Shown: positions 1 to 14,638, counted from the first letter of the stretch. The stretch is DNA of 64,000 bases from Odiellus spinosus (GCA_963920705.1 OY987239.1:8771504-8835503); one strand, 5' to 3'. Numbers and translations: made by a program. The notes: generated from the sequence alone by a model not told the origin.

Positions 1-145
1 AATAAATCATTACTATTGAAATGTAGGTCGATGGTTATTTTATACACATTGAGTAAAGGCGTGTTTGCAAGTGCGTGTGAAACAGAAAAACCTAAGCCCA
101 AAGTAGAAACTGATTTTTAAAACCAATTCTCAGGCAACTGTTCGC

Positions 146-173
146 ATAGGTTCGAATCCTATCTCCATCACCA
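146..173 (+). other. tRNA 3'-end-like segment with CCA
   Basis: The layout is that of a tRNA 3' end: a 5-nt arm ATAGG, a 7-nt loop TTCGAAT, the complementary arm CCTAT, a 7-nt acceptor-like strand CTCCATC, a discriminator A and then CCA. I could not find a convincing 5' acceptor strand (GATGGAG or similar) or an anticodon arm within 140 bases upstream. It could be a retroposed tRNA fragment, an organellar insertion or coincidence. Confidence 0.25.
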
Positions 174-417
174 TTGTAATGACCTCTGTTTGCTGGTTTT
201 TAATATTAGGGTTAATGAAAAACTCATACCGATATATTAAGGATTATTGAATATTTCATTAACAACTGATTTTTAAAACACGAGCCATGTGCTGATCATT
301 ACATTTTCGATTTTAACTTCATGCGCTATATTTAAATTTCCCGGACAGTAAATAGCGCACACTTTTTCCAATAGATCAAGCTGATCTCTCGCACAAGAAG
401 ATTAAAATCGGTTTGTT

Positions 418-510
418 ACTCGCGTGAGAGTTGGTTTCAGCTTTACGCGTACATGAGAATTGGTTTCAGCTCTATGCGTACGTGAGAATTGATTTCAGCT
501 CTATGCCTGA
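418..510 (+). repeat. Short tandem repeat, about 34 bp x 3
   Basis: Three imperfect copies of a unit containing gtgagaattggtttcagctc followed by tatgcgtac. The copies differ by a few substitutions. No coding or transcriptional role is evident. Confidence 0.75.
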
Positions 511-2610
511 GCAAATTCATTCACACTCGCTTGTGAAAGCGCTTTAACGGATGCCAATTGATCCCCGTTTGTATTGTACATTTACGTTGAACATATGGAT
601 GTCCCTAATTAGAATCCTTAGGTAATTAGCTAACTATTTTTTCCTTATTTTTTGTTATTATATAGTACTTTTATAAGTTTATCGGATGGATAAATTTATC
701 GGCAACTATTTACCCCAATTTTAAACAATTCTTGCGATGAGTCTCGTAGAATGTGTCCTTGCATTTAATTTTCGGTATATAGTATTTGAATTTAATTCCT
801 ACAACTATTAACCCTTTAGTAAATAATATCTCCATGACATCCTGAGTATTCATGAAGTTTTAAATAAATTTTTTGTATTAAATTAAGTAAAATTATGTGC
901 GCAATTAAGTTTTTTTTTTCTTTTTTGAGATAATTTGTGGAATTTAGGCTTAATAACTAATGGGCAGGTAACTAATCTTATGTAACTGAGCTTAACTTTA
1001 TTTAGTAGCTAACAGAATTCACAACAGAATTATATAACTACTAAGCCTAACAAGCGCCTGTAGTAAATGAGAGTGGGTCAGTAGGGGTGAAATTGAATGG
1101 AGAACGTTTACAATTCAATGGTCACGTGACAATTTGTTCTATTAAAGATACCTATTTGTACAAGTAACGTTCCTTCGATTTCTCAAAGTATAACGTTAAT
1201 GTTGGCTGGAGATAATTTTGAAATTATGCATACTTAATTTGTACTAGTGTGCAAACATGCTGTTTCTCACTATCAACGCAAACTTTTGCACGTCCAGAAA
1301 AACTGTAAAGCCTAACAATGTGCTATTTTACAGTAGTTAAACACAAGTTATTTGGTGACAAGCGATGTCACTGACGCAAAGACAAAAAGAAAGCTATGCA
1401 CACAAATCTTTGCACGTGCAGGAAAAAAGTCAAACGTAACAAAGTTGTATTATATGCTAGAGAAGAATAAGCTTCATATTTGGTGACAAGAGACGCGTTA
1501 ATGGCACAAATACAGCCTACATATACTAGCAAACCTTTAGATAAAATCTTTGTCATCTCACTCGTAGCAAATAATGTGCTATGATAGTGAAAATCAAGTT
1601 TCATATTTGCACAAACTAACCCTACAAAAGTCTGCCTTAAAAATTAAATCTCTGATTTTACGAGTTTTGTAAAAATGTTTAACTACCGCTTGAACAATCA
1701 ACAAATAAATTTGTTTAACTTTTAATTACTATACTATCGGATCCTGGTTACCAAATCTTTTTAGATTCAATTACGAATTATAAGCCACATTTTTTTGTAT
1801 TTAAAATTAATTTTTTTTTGATTAATTTCTAAGCGTAAACGGTATAATATTAATTATTGTTGATTTTAAAATCATCCGCGATATTTGGTTGTTGAAATAC
1901 GTGCCAAGGTAAATTGCCAAGGGGTTGGACACTTGCCAAAATCCCACACACAAAATTTCAGAATGTTTTCTATGAGAAATTTGCTTTGAAATCCCAAATA
2001 TCTTCCAAATACAGCCTTAAAATCTCTTTAAAATCCTAAAAATCCCTTACAAAATAATGGCAAGTGTTGAACCCCTAGCAAAATGTATATAAATCGAAAC
2101 CAATATGTGTACCCAAAAATTGATAGGTTTTTCTTGGTGAAAATAAAATTAAGTCTGTTAAAAATATTAACATGATTTTTAGATTTATTTCTAAATACGA
2201 AAATAGGAAATTTTAATAACCCTGATTAAAAATAAAGCTTTTATTATGTACATCAAAGAGCATCAAACATCTATTTTTTTACCGGTATATATATCATGCT
2301 TTCAATTTGCGCACAGATTGGGACACCTTCGGAATTACGAGAAAAAATTGTTTGAACCTGCAGTTTCATAAGCTTTAAAAGGAACCGTTAAAAACTGACA
2401 TTAAAGACTCTTGATTTTAGTTGGGAGAGTTTCGAGCTACCACCGCTAGATGGATTTGAGTCGCGAGACGACCCTCGTTTGTAACTTACGGGTGAATTAA
2501 TAGGCTTATGTTACACTATTATGGAGTCGCAAATCTTTCTAATGGTGATTTTGATGGGTAACTAACACGCAATACTAACATGTATTTGGAGATTAGTTTG
2601 AAATGACCGG

Positions 2611-3018
2611 ATCCAGAGGTATATAATAACCCCCTTCGGGGGGAAGTATGAAAGCCCCTATACTACCAATGCTAAAAATCACGAACAACAAGAGCCCGCT
2701 GCTGACTATCTAGGCCACTAGCTCGCGCTGGACTTCTCAATGTCGCTACTCTAGTAAATGGTGTTTGTATAAACAAGACGGCTCGATTTGTGTTTAGAAC
2801 TTTCTGTCTCAGGAGACGTCAGGCTGTCTGTTAAAATGGAGTCGAAGGTTGACTTCAGCTCGCGAGTTCCGGAAGTGCGCGCAGGGAAAATTTAGTGAGG
2901 TTCAAAATGGTGTAACTATTTTTTGGGAGTAAAGCGCTGGGTCGATCCGCCGCGATTTACGCCGGGCACTTGTTGTTCGTCGATTTTGCCTACCTTTCAT
3001 ACTTCCCTCTGCTGGATC
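2611..3018. mobile_element. Putative nonautonomous element with inverted ends
   Basis: The left end reads atccagagg and then, after a short insert, ggggggaagtatgaaag. The right end is the inverse: ctttcatacttccctctgctggat. The interior is about 400 bp, richer in GC than its surroundings and non-coding. The inverted ends are imperfect and I see no clear target-site duplication, so the family is unknown. Confidence 0.4.
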
Positions 3019-3340
3019 TAACTAAACTAAGAAGAATTAGACATTTTGAAAACTGATTTCTTGGTCCATTTAAGAGATTTTAATATGGAATGCAGACTAT
3101 TGGTCATCCAACAACGCTGATGCCATCTAATGGCATTCTAGGCTGAAGACTACATCTAAAGGTGAAATACTGTACCCAAAGCTTAGTTTAACATTTTCAT
3201 AGACTTCTTTTGGTAAGGATACGATCGACACTGAATTACTTGCTTGTATTTTAATTTTTTACCCGCAAGATTTCTCGTTCAATTAAATACAATTTCAATT
3301 TACATAAGGGTGATCTGGGAATTTATGGTCGCACAAACAC

Positions 3341-3522
3341 ACAAAAGTTAAGTCTGATCTGAAGAGGTCCTCAAGAACACTGCAAAAGTCTTGGGGAAAT
3401 CTTTAAGACTTCCTGAAGACTTCTTGTCATAATGAAAGACTTCCCCGAGACCTCTTAAGATTACATAAGACACCCGAAAGGCTTCCGCAAGACCTCTTAA
3501 GACTAACTTTTATTGGTAAGGG
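3341..3522 (+). mobile_element. Small inverted-repeat element, CCCTTACC family (copy A)
   Basis: This is a copy of a family seen seven times in the window. The ends are variants of CCCTTACCAAAAAA-GTTAGTCT and its inverse. The interior is dominated by direct and inverted runs of aagacttccccaagacc. This copy has lost its outer left end and ends in ggtaaggg. No open reading frame is present, so it is nonautonomous. Confidence 0.75.
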
Positions 3523-3836
3523 ACTGCATTATATTTAAATAAAATATTTACCTTAAATTACTATTTTCCAATACACGTTTTAACTATTCTCTAGTTTCTT
3601 TCGTATCTGGTTCTGAAAATTTAGTTTACCCAACTTATTTTTGCAAGTTTCATTAATCTGGATGTGATTTCGAAAGCACGGATAAATAACTACAGTAGCG
3701 TTAACGAAACCAAGTGAATTTATAGAAACATACAAGAGAATAGTCCAAATTATAGGAGTATATAGGAAGGCATTGAAAAAACAGGATAGTCTGATCACCC
3801 TGAAAGGCTTAAATTCTTTGGTTTTTGGAAATAAAT

Positions 3837-6800
3837 TTATTTGATATCCTCGATTAACTGCTTGCTGGCAATTTTACTCTCTGGAAACTGTTTCAATATT
3901 GTCTCTTTAATATCACCGATAAATAATTTACTAATCGTAGGACTAGATTTTAAATCATTAAAACAATCTTGCCTTTGCGTTGCACTCATTTCTCCTATCA
4001 TAACGTATTTCAAAACAGCAGTGCTCAAATTTTCGTAGTTATACTTAACGGAATGCGCATAAATAGTTTTAACATTTTCAGGGGATAAGTTCGATATCAA
4101 CTTGTCGGTAACAATTTTGGAGAAATTGTCAATCATAAATCTATCACTGAGCGTCAATAGCTCAAGACTTAGATCAACGCAAAAAACTTTAAAAGGCGAA
4201 CATACTAGCGTATTACATCCGCACAAATGATGAAAAATGGTTAACAGCGCGTTATTAGAAACACTCTCCAACTTAATATTACTCGCTTGCGATTCTAAAA
4301 AGGATCCTTCGAGCATCGCCTTGAAATAAACGGAATTTGCGCTTAATGTGGCGCGATTACCTCGCACTATTGCCTTATCATCGAGCCTAAATTCAACATC
4401 ATGTTGAATGCAATCATACGCGCATGGGATTTTAGACCCATTACTGTTAGGGGCTGCGTAATTTCTAAACGCGTGCGAGAAACAATTTTGACACAGCACA
4501 CTCAAACTTTGAATGGCGGCTTGACGATTTTCTCCGTCTAATAATTGGAGAAGTTGTATCAGGCCTCCACAATCGCAAAGAAGCTTGCGCAGTTGGTAAT
4601 GGCCTCTGAAATTATTTTTTATCCAAATAAGTTAAATTATTAAGACAATTTATATGGAATCAACGAGCGCATGCTGAAGTCAGGGCTCCCAGCGCATAGC
4701 CCCAAAAAAAAAAAAAAAAATTATAGGTATTATAGGTTATTTATAGGTCCAAAAATATCCATTTATAGGAATTTTTATAGGTTTTTGGTGTCAAAAAAAT
4801 AGAGGTTTTATCGGTAGGTTAGGCTGACATGCAATGCAACATAGGTTCTTCAGACTATCCTAATAATTGAAGATTCCTCATTTTTGATGTAACTACTTCT
4901 AGTTAAAACTAATCATATGACGTCACTCCTCACTATTTACAGTACGCGTGTTAAAAGTTATCCATAAACTGGAACTATGTTCCAGGGCTCCCAGTGCATA
5001 GCCCAAAAAAATAGTATTATAGGTTTTAAAAGCCAAAATATAGGTTATTCGTAGGTCCAAAAATATTGATTTAGGACTTTTTATAGTTTTTTAGTGTCAA
5101 AAAATATGGATTTGGCTGACATGTAATGCAATATAGGGTCTATAGCCTCTCGACCTGTCCATCTGAATTTCTTTGGCACTACTAGCTAGTCGCGCCCCCT
5201 CCTGAAAGTCTACCTAGCCTCTAATAAAAGAGAGTAATAATTACCAGTGACCTAAGAGAGGAAACCTTTCTGCAACAGATTTGGTTTTTGCGAACATTTG
5301 CACTTTTTCAGGCAAAAGTATAATTTTTATAGTTATATGGATCATTCATTTGGAATTTTATCATCGAATTTGAACAAATTACCCAAAAAATAGGTATTAT
5401 AGGTTAAAAAGTGAAATTGTAGGATAACTTCAGAATTATAGGTAATTATAGGTAATATAGGTGGTCTGGGAGCCCTGGGTTTTGAGTTCAAAACTGGAAA
5501 AACTCATCAGGGATTACCAACAGGGAGGAAATAGAGTGGGGGAGAGGAAACTGGAGAGCTTAGAACTAATCCAAATCCACCTTCAACTAACCCTCAAAAG
5601 CCGCCAAAAAAGCACTTGCGGAAAGCTACCTTACACACACACTTATGATTGCAATAACCATAAAACAGCACTAACCTTATCAAATGCGGTATAGCCAACA
5701 CACATTTGGCTATTTCCTGCGACGTTCCTGTTAAAATTATATGCGACAGAATTCCAATACCATATCCAGACTCGGATACAGAACTTAAAACGGTCTTCAA
5801 CTTTTGTTTGATTATATCCAGCTTCGTGCAAAATCGACACTCGCTCGGAATGTGTTTCAAGATCATATTTTGTTCAATAACATCGATAATATTGTATAGA
5901 ATCAAAGCTTCGAAACATTTATAATCACCGAGCAACCGCAACGCGAGTCGTTTGGCTCTTGGAGAAATAAATGGCAAGTTGCATAGATAGTTTAGTATTG
6001 ATTCCACACACGTTTTGGTCGCTAATGAAGCGCTGTACTTTTCCATATGCGATAAATGGGACATTAATTGAATAATTTGTCCACCGACTGTCACTTCCTC
6101 CTCTCCACCATTTGGATTAAATGCTAATCGATAATCAATCGAGAAACTTGAACAAGTACTAGTAGTAGACTGTGGTCTCGAAAATTTACTACCTATTGGA
6201 CTAGAACAATCGCTAATCGTGCGTTTACGACGCTTACGTTTCGGTATAGGAATACTAGAAGTAGAAATTACCTCAGTTTCTTCTTCATCTTTGAGAAAAC
6301 TAGTGGAACTTTGAGGCTCATTTTCTAGTATTTTAGAATCATCTTCAATATTAAAAGCGTTCTCACAAGCAATCCGTTTTGGATCGCTTACAGACGCAAT
6401 TGGTTTGGGAATGTTTACAGACACAATCTGTTTGGCAGCGCTTACAGACGCAATTTGTTTCGGAACAGTCATAGACGCGTCAAAATCATGATTAATATCT
6501 ACGTCACTATAGTTATCATCGTGAAGCACAGGGGAGTACTGTATTGAGTTTGATGGGGTTATCACGGGTGATAATTCAAAATCTTGTAACGAAGAACTTG
6601 ACATATTTGTCGGTGACGGCGATTGGGACCAAGAACTTGGTCGATAGTTTGACGGAGAACCGGGTAAACTCCACGATGGAGAACCAGGTAAACTCCAATC
6701 AATGGAAGAAGCATCGGGAGATAAGCAATAGCTATTAACACTAGACGGGCTTTGAACGTCGCGATATTTTACGTCACCATCTTTTACATCAACAACACGA

Positions 6801-9800
6801 TCCAATTTCACTTCATTCTGCACTAATTGATAACTGGGGCTGTGTATACAAAATACTTTGGATAACTTTGCTACTTTCATAACGCTTAAAAGTTCGCTTT
6901 CCTCATCCTTCGAAATTTCACTAGCTTTACAAAATGATACAAATTTTTTCGGGGTTTTTAAATCGGTAGCTTCCGAATTTGGTAATGATTTTGCATCATT
7001 TTCCTCTGTTTCTGCGATAGTGTAATGCTCTTTTTTATTCTCTGATACGTAACAGTTTAAATGCTCCACTAAAACATCTATTAAACCAAGTTCCATCAGT
7101 ACGTCAAGACTCGCTTCGTCGTAACGAAAAGCGAGTAGAGAAAATAAAACCCTATCGTGAATTCCGCGTGAATCTTTCGAACGTAAAATATTAATTAAAA
7201 CTTTCAATCCATCATTGTCCCTTATTTTAACTCTATTAGCAGATTCCCTGCAATAAAAGCATAAGGCAGTGACGAGGCTTAGCATATTGGGTCTGTGAAT
7301 TTCAGGGTTTTCTACTAGTTTGATAAGAAGAGGGATCGCGCCAGCGTTACCTAATACAGGACGTATCACTGACTGCGTTGAAAGGTTAACTAGTGTTACC
7401 AGAGCGTTTTCCTTGTACTCTAAATCTTCGTTTGAACATAGAGTAACGATAGCCGTTACACCTTGGCTACGTTGGACTTCTTGAGCTATTTCTGGTTTGC
7501 AATGTTCAGTGAGACACGAGAGGGTTTTTAAAGCGCATAAGACAACTTTGGGGTTGTCAGATTTTAGTAGATCTACAATAGGAAGAACGCCTTCTACTTC
7601 CACAAGTAAACTTTTGTAGAATGAACCACCAGTTAAGAGACTGCGATAGATTTAATAAGAGAATTCATCAAAGTGGGAAAAGGTCTCGTTTTATTTCGGC
7701 TTAAATAGATGGGTTCTATTTCAATTTGGGCTAGGTTCTGTTTCTATTAGAGCTTATAAGGCCATGGTCTATTCCTACTTCGGGCACAAGAAGCCAGGGT
7801 TTATCTCAATTGGGGCCCAATAGCCTGGTTTTATCTCAATTGAGGCCCAAATATCCAGAGTTCATCTCAATTGGAGTCCAAATATCCAGATTTTATCTCA
7901 ATTGTAGCCCAAATATCCAGATTATATCTCAATTGGAGCCCAAATATCCAGATTTTATCTCTATTTTAGCCCAAATATCCAGATTTTATCTCTATTTTAG
8001 CCCAAATATCCAGATTTTATCTCAATTTTAGTCCAAATATCCAGATTTTATCTCAATTTTAGCCCAAATATCCAGATTTTATCTCAATTTTAGCCCAAAT
8101 ATTCAGATTTTATCTCAATTTTAGCCTAAATATCCAGATTTTATCTCAATTGGAGCCCAAATATCCTGATTTTATCTCAATTGAAGCCCAAATATCCTGA
8201 TTTTATCTCAATTGGAGCCCAAATATCCTGATTTTATCTCAATTGGAGCCCAAATATCCAGATTTTATCTCAATTTTAGCCCAAATATCCAGAGTTAATC
8301 TCAATTGGAGCCCAAATATCCAGAGTTTATCTCAATTGGAGCTCAAATACCCAGATTTTATCTCAATTGGAGCCCAAATATCCAGATTTTATCTCAATTG
8401 GAGCCCAAATATCCAGATTTTATCTCAATTGGAGTCCAAATATCCAGATTTTATCTCAATTTTAGCCAAAATATCCAGAGTTTATCTCAATTGGAGCCCA
8501 AATATCCAGATTTTTCTCAATTGGAGCCCAAATATCCATATTTTATACCAATTGGAGCCCAAATAGTCTAGTTTATCTCAATTTGGCTCAAATATCCAAG
8601 GTTGTATTATACTTATGTCAAATGGTATGTATCATTTTGTGCTGAAATAGCAGCAGAGTTCTTTATTTCTGTTTCGGTTTAGTCAGGTCTATTTCTATTT
8701 GGGTTTAACCAGCTTTGGTCTATTTATTTAGGACTAAAAAACCAGGGGATATCTCCATTTGTGCCAAAATAGGTTAAGGTACTCACCGAATGGCTCGGAT
8801 AGCTGTTTGTTGACTAAGAGGATCAGTGGTGTCTGTTAAAAACTTCACTACCAACGACAAAATGCTTTCCTTGTGCAGAAGAAAAGCTCCTCGTGGTGAT
8901 AAAGCCAAGTTAGCCAGGGCACGACAGCAACGATGTTGGATACTCTCGGAAGCCAAGCATTTGAAAGCTTGAACTACACCAATAAAGACCCCAATTAGAA
9001 CAATTTTCATTTTATAAACCAATATGAGTTATCTTACCTATTGGAGAAATCCCGTTGTTGTCCAGTAGCTGGAAATAAATAGATGGTGAGGGAAATATAT
9101 ATTAATATATTGATATCAGACCAGTTAAAATACAGACATATGAACTTAAAGAGAGAATGAAACCAGACTCAATTCAAGTCTTGTCAAATGTATACTGCAG
9201 ATTGAATCATAAAAAATTGGAAGAATTCGCGATGCTGTTTTTATATATGCGTGACTTCAGTTTAAATTTTAATTTCAATGTGTTTCCCTAGAATAGACAA
9301 AGAAATCGACTGAAATATCATCTAAGTTGTTAAAAAATGGTCTGTATTGGATAATTCCAACAGAATTCAATCAAACAGACCAAACTAAAAGTGAACCAAC
9401 GACATTTCATTTGGTCTATTTCGTCGAAATCTCTTTAAATTTAACATTTTGGATCATTTTTGACCAAATTGGAATATTCTTCCTGTTTGGGAAAGCAGCT
9501 TTCTTTCATTATCCTATGAGAGCTCGTTAAAAAAGTAAAATCAATGTCACAAGAATATAAAAACAGCCTGGCATTTATTTTGTTTTTTCAATTTCTTGTG
9601 ATTAGATTCGTGAGCTTGGCTAGGAACCAATTTAAGAAGAAATTACATCTTTAATTTTCACAAAATGACTTTTAAAGTAATTTTTTTTTTTTTTTAAAGT
9701 ATTTTATCACAAATCTGACTTTAATTTTGTCACATTTTTCGTGACATTATATCACACTGACTTAGTCAGTTTTTGCGACTTAGCATGAAATTTGGGTTCA

Positions 9801-10275
9801 ATATTATAGGACGACAGAACTTTTAACCAAATTTACTAGAAATATGGTGATTTAGGGACCAAAATCAGAGGTGTTTTATTTCGTCTATTATCTGAACTCC
9901 CTAGGTCCTAATTAGTCATTAACGATAGTTATTTTGAGTGGTTTTGGTTAACAGAAGCCTCCACTTGAAATCTTTCATTGGTTTCATTTCTAATAGTGGC
10001 AAAAATGTTCTTACCCATTCTCTGGCATCAACATCAAGACAACAGTTAGCAATAATGCTAACAGTTAAATCTAGAAGCTTGGGTTTCTCCAACAACGGTA
10101 GAATAACTTTGAGACCCCCAGCTTTGTGGAACTCCTTGATACTGTTTGTTTCTGATAATTTGCTTCGTATTTTGACAAGCGTTCCTTGTTGCGATGTTGG
10201 AGGATCATTTTCCAATGATTGAACCAACTGGCGTAACGAAGTTCCGTCTGGTTTCCCTCTTCGATGATTGCTCAT
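3837..10275 (-). CDS. ARMC5: Armadillo repeat-containing protein 5 (CUL3 adaptor)
   Basis: Five exons on the minus strand join in frame: 10275-10015, 9068-9038, 8973-8787, 7610-5676 and 4605-3837, giving 1060 residues. The first four exons encode armadillo repeats, for example GLKVILPLLEKPKLLDLTVS and GAIPLLIKLVENPEIHRPNM. A long Ser/Pro-rich linker follows, with SWSLPGSPS and PKxIxSV repeats and a basic PKRKRRKR cluster. More ARM-like helices come next, and the last exon carries a BTB/POZ domain (HDVEFRLDDKAIVRGNRATL). ARM plus C-terminal BTB is the ARMC5 architecture. In vertebrates ARMC5 pairs with CUL3 to ubiquitinate RNA polymerase II subunit RPB1, and that role is inferred here by family. 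The gene is divergent from PSMA1, with about 1 kb between the starts. Introns carry a hAT-like repeat (4681-5477) and a 31-bp minisatellite (7800-8600). Confidence 0.9.
4681..5477. mobile_element. Two tandem hAT-like elements enclosing a satellite monomer
   Basis: A first left end, CAGGGCTCCCAGCGCATAGC, begins at 4681. It runs about 170 bp of ttataggt-rich sequence and stops at a partial copy (about 4854-4973) of the 193-bp satellite found in the TGFBRAP1 intron. A second, complete element runs from 4983 to 5477, starting CAGGGCTCCCAGTGCATAGC and ending CTGGGAGCCCTG. The same family occurs in the opposite orientation at 14720-15246. It lies in the last ARMC5 intron. The ends resemble hAT nonautonomous elements, but no transposase is present. 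Confidence 0.7.
7800..8600 (+). repeat. 31-bp minisatellite in an ARMC5 intron
   Basis: About 25 head-to-tail units of 31 bp, each containing atttatctcaattggagccc-like sequence followed by aaatatccag. Two unit types alternate in blocks, one with aattggagccc and one with aattttagccc. The array fills most of the intron between ARMC5 exons 3 and 4. The apparent open frames across it are a by-product of a repeat free of stop codons. Confidence 0.95.
9480..9660 (+). repeat. Dispersed repeat copy (tttcattatyctatg family)
   Basis: The segment ctttcattatcctatgagag and then caatttcttgtgattagatt and gagcttggct recurs in the same order at about 18490-18660, and more partially at 37040-37150. It lies in ARMC5 intron 1. 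The copies differ by substitutions and small indels. No terminal repeats or coding capacity are visible. Confidence 0.5.
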
Positions 10276-10619
10276 TTATAACAATGGTGTATCGCTGAAA
10301 CCAAAGAGATAGGAAAATGTAAATGTGGATTCAAAAAACAGGATTCTAAAGGTGATGGTCATTGGTTACAGATGGTGGAATACTTAAGCCCTATATTAAT
10401 TATACATAGAATCATTTCAAGTTACCCCTATTTCATTCGTAAACTAATTAAAATAAGATTTGATTATTGAAAAACTTTTCACCCAAAACTATATTCACCT
10501 TTTCTGGTTTATTTCCTTAAACTTTAACTCCTTTAACAATGAGTTCAACCCAATACAGCCTCGATACTGATAGTGAATGTTTAACGCGTCGTCTGATACA
10601 AATATTCCTAAATTCCAAA

Positions 10620-10901
10620 CAGGCTGGGAAATAAGGCGGTTTTACTGGACAAAAGTCCAGTTTAAAAATTAGCTGGGCCAGTTTAAAAATTAAATGCTTG
10701 GGGGTCTACTGGCCACAAGGCCAGTTAATTAATTCCAAAATTTTGTTTTGTTTCTTAGCCTAGGTCATAGTACTACGTCATAATGACAGTTTGTCAATCT
10801 CATGAAAATTGTAACTGGCCAATGTCCAGTTTTTTAATTAAACTGCTTGGGCTCTACTGGCCACAAGTCCAGTTTAAAAATAATCCTTATTTCCCAGCCT
10901 G
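10620..10901. mobile_element. hAT-like MITE with perfect 8-bp target duplication
   Basis: A 282-bp element with perfect 17-bp terminal inverted repeats: CAGGCTGGGAAATAAGG at the left and its exact inverse at the right. It is flanked by an identical 8-bp duplication ATTCCAAA (10612-10619 and 10902-10909). An 8-bp duplication with CAG..CTG ends is the signature of hAT transposition. The interior holds repeated palindromic motifs such as actggacaaaagtccagt. It lies in the shared ARMC5/PSMA1 upstream region. Confidence 0.92.
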
Positions 10902-10924
10902 ATTCCAAATGCAACTTTGCGGAA

Positions 10925-11115
10925 CAGAGTGAGAAATAAGTTGGTTACTCTAAACAAATGTCTAGTTTAAAAATAATCTGTGCCAATTTAAAAATTAAAT
11001 ACCACGTGGCCAGATAATTAATTTAATTTTTTTGTTGATTAGACTCAATAAAATTCTTTCTTCTATGACTTATTTCATAAGATAAAATTTGTAACTGGCT
11101 AAATGTCCAGTTTCC
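10925..11115 (+). repeat. Decayed relative of the 10620 MITE
   Basis: The sequence gagaaataagttggttactctaaacaaatgtctagtttaaaaat follows the left half of the adjacent hAT-like MITE with many substitutions, and aactggctaaatgtccagttt ends it. No intact ends or target duplication remain. The same interior motif appears in degenerate form near 39300-39360. Confidence 0.45.
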
Positions 11116-11323
11116 ACACGTGTATCACCCCAGTGCGACTATTCGTCGTCTGCAAAAAAAGCTAGGAGTAGTACTGTATAATTCCAAATTTTCCTTATCC
11201 ATTTTCTGTGGTATGTTCTTTGGAAATAGCCAATCCAATCGTCGAAGTGAATCAGCGTTTTAACTTAAAAGTGACAAGGAAGATTATCGCTTTTGAAAAC
11301 GCCGATTTCAACTTTAAATCACA

Positions 11324-13589
<2,266 letters not shown>

Positions 13590-13681
13590 GAAAATTTTTG
13601 GCTTGTAACTTGATTATTTCGTATTTCAATTAAATATTTTCCAAGTTATGAAATATGTTTGTCCTTCTAAAATTTTTCCAT

Positions 13682-13687
13682 AATAAA
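13682..13687 (+). terminator. Candidate polyadenylation signal of PSMA1
   Basis: AATAAA lies 93 bases after the PSMA1 stop codon, in AT-rich sequence. It is the first canonical hexamer downstream and fits a short 3' UTR. Confidence 0.6.
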
Positions 13688-14057
13688 CTGTTTCCTGATA
13701 AAGTCAAAATATCTTCCATGGGTGGGCGCTAATAGGTGATGGATCATACTAGAGAATGTCACTGGAGCCTTGGCAAGTTAAGAGGACGAAGTTACTAGGG
13801 TTTGGCACACGTGTAAGCAGTAGCAGAATGGGGCTAAAAAGAAAAGGGTGATACAACATAAATGGTTTCGGTTCCTAAATGAAATATCTGGGGTCCGTTA
13901 AGAATGGAAAGAGGGAAAAAGAAATGTCATATGGTTAAAGCGAGAACGAAAGGCCAAAACAAACTATTTTAAATCGATTAAGAATGCTAAAATTATGAGA
14001 AAAACAATAATATAACTCACAAAAAATATTTCGTTATAATATAATCAATTTCCAAAG

Positions 14058-14264
14058 TTCCGAAACTTGCGGATGCTAAGCCTTGGCTGCCTAGCTCGGC
14101 GAACTAGGCGAGAATGAGCCGTATTTTTTTAAGTATTCCCGTCTGATCTAGTCGCCAATCACGAGCGAGTACGTGTATTTTTAAAATACCCCGTACTCGC
14201 TCGTGATTGGCGACAAGAACAGCCGCGAATATTAAAAAAAATACAGGTCTGCGAAGTTTGGATA
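14058..14264. mobile_element. Foldback element with a 23-bp perfect inner palindrome
   Basis: Arms 14151-14173 and 14192-14214 are exact 23-nt inverse complements (gtcgccaatcacgagcgagt then acg) around an 18-nt spacer. The symmetry continues outward imperfectly: ccgtatttttttaagtattc against its inverse near 14228-14250, and ccgaaacttgcgga against tctgcgaagtttgg. I see no coding capacity and no target duplication. It lies between PSMA1 and TGFBRAP1, which converge here. Confidence 0.7.
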
Positions 14265-14485
14265 ATGATGTTAAATGACGTTTTGTCTTAGAGTTAGGGG
14301 AGGGGTCCTAAGAATACTGGCCATCCAAAATCTCTCGTGGATCTCCCTTGTTCCGTCCGCTCCCTTTAGAGCGGACGAAGGATTTAAATCTTTTCGAATA
14401 CGTCACGAGCGTTCGTGTATGTTAGAAACAAATGTTTCATAGCCTTTCTCTTTCTCCGCAGATTAAGGGTAAAATAACCTACAAG

Positions 14486-14638
14486 CCCTTACCAAAAAAA
14501 GTTAGTTCTAAAGAGCACTAGAAAGGTCTTGGGGAAGTCCCAAAGACTTCTTGACATAATGAATGGCTTCCCCAAGACCTCTTAAGACTACATAAGACCC
14601 CCGCAAGACCACTTAAGACTAACTTATTTTGGTAAGGG
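14486..14638 (+). mobile_element. Small inverted-repeat element, CCCTTACC family (copy B)
   Basis: Both ends are present: cccttaccaaaaaaagttag at the left and ctaacttattttggtaaggg at the right. The interior has the aagtcccaaagacttcttga and cttccccaagacctcttaag motifs of the family. About 150 bp, non-coding, no target duplication evident. Confidence 0.8.

Larger units (their letters stand above)
1..3340. other. Intergenic DNA with no supported gene
   Basis: No reading frame here has recognisable protein similarity or splice structure. The stretch is AT-rich with homopolymer runs. It contains a tRNA 3'-end-like segment, a short tandem repeat, a decayed duplicated segment (about 1270-1370 resembles 1390-1510, sharing tttgcacgt and tttggtgacaag) and an inverted-repeat-bounded element, the main ones listed separately. 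A copy of the dispersed motif cttacgggtgaattaatagg lies at about 2486-2513. Confidence 0.6.

Noticed and set aside
3580..3798. 72-codon minus-strand frame near the ARMC5 3' end
   Set aside because: No similarity or splice context. It lies just downstream of the ARMC5 stop and is probably UTR or intergenic.
8243..8571. Frames reading EPKYPDFISI repeats
   Set aside because: Artefacts of the 31-bp ARMC5 intron repeat.
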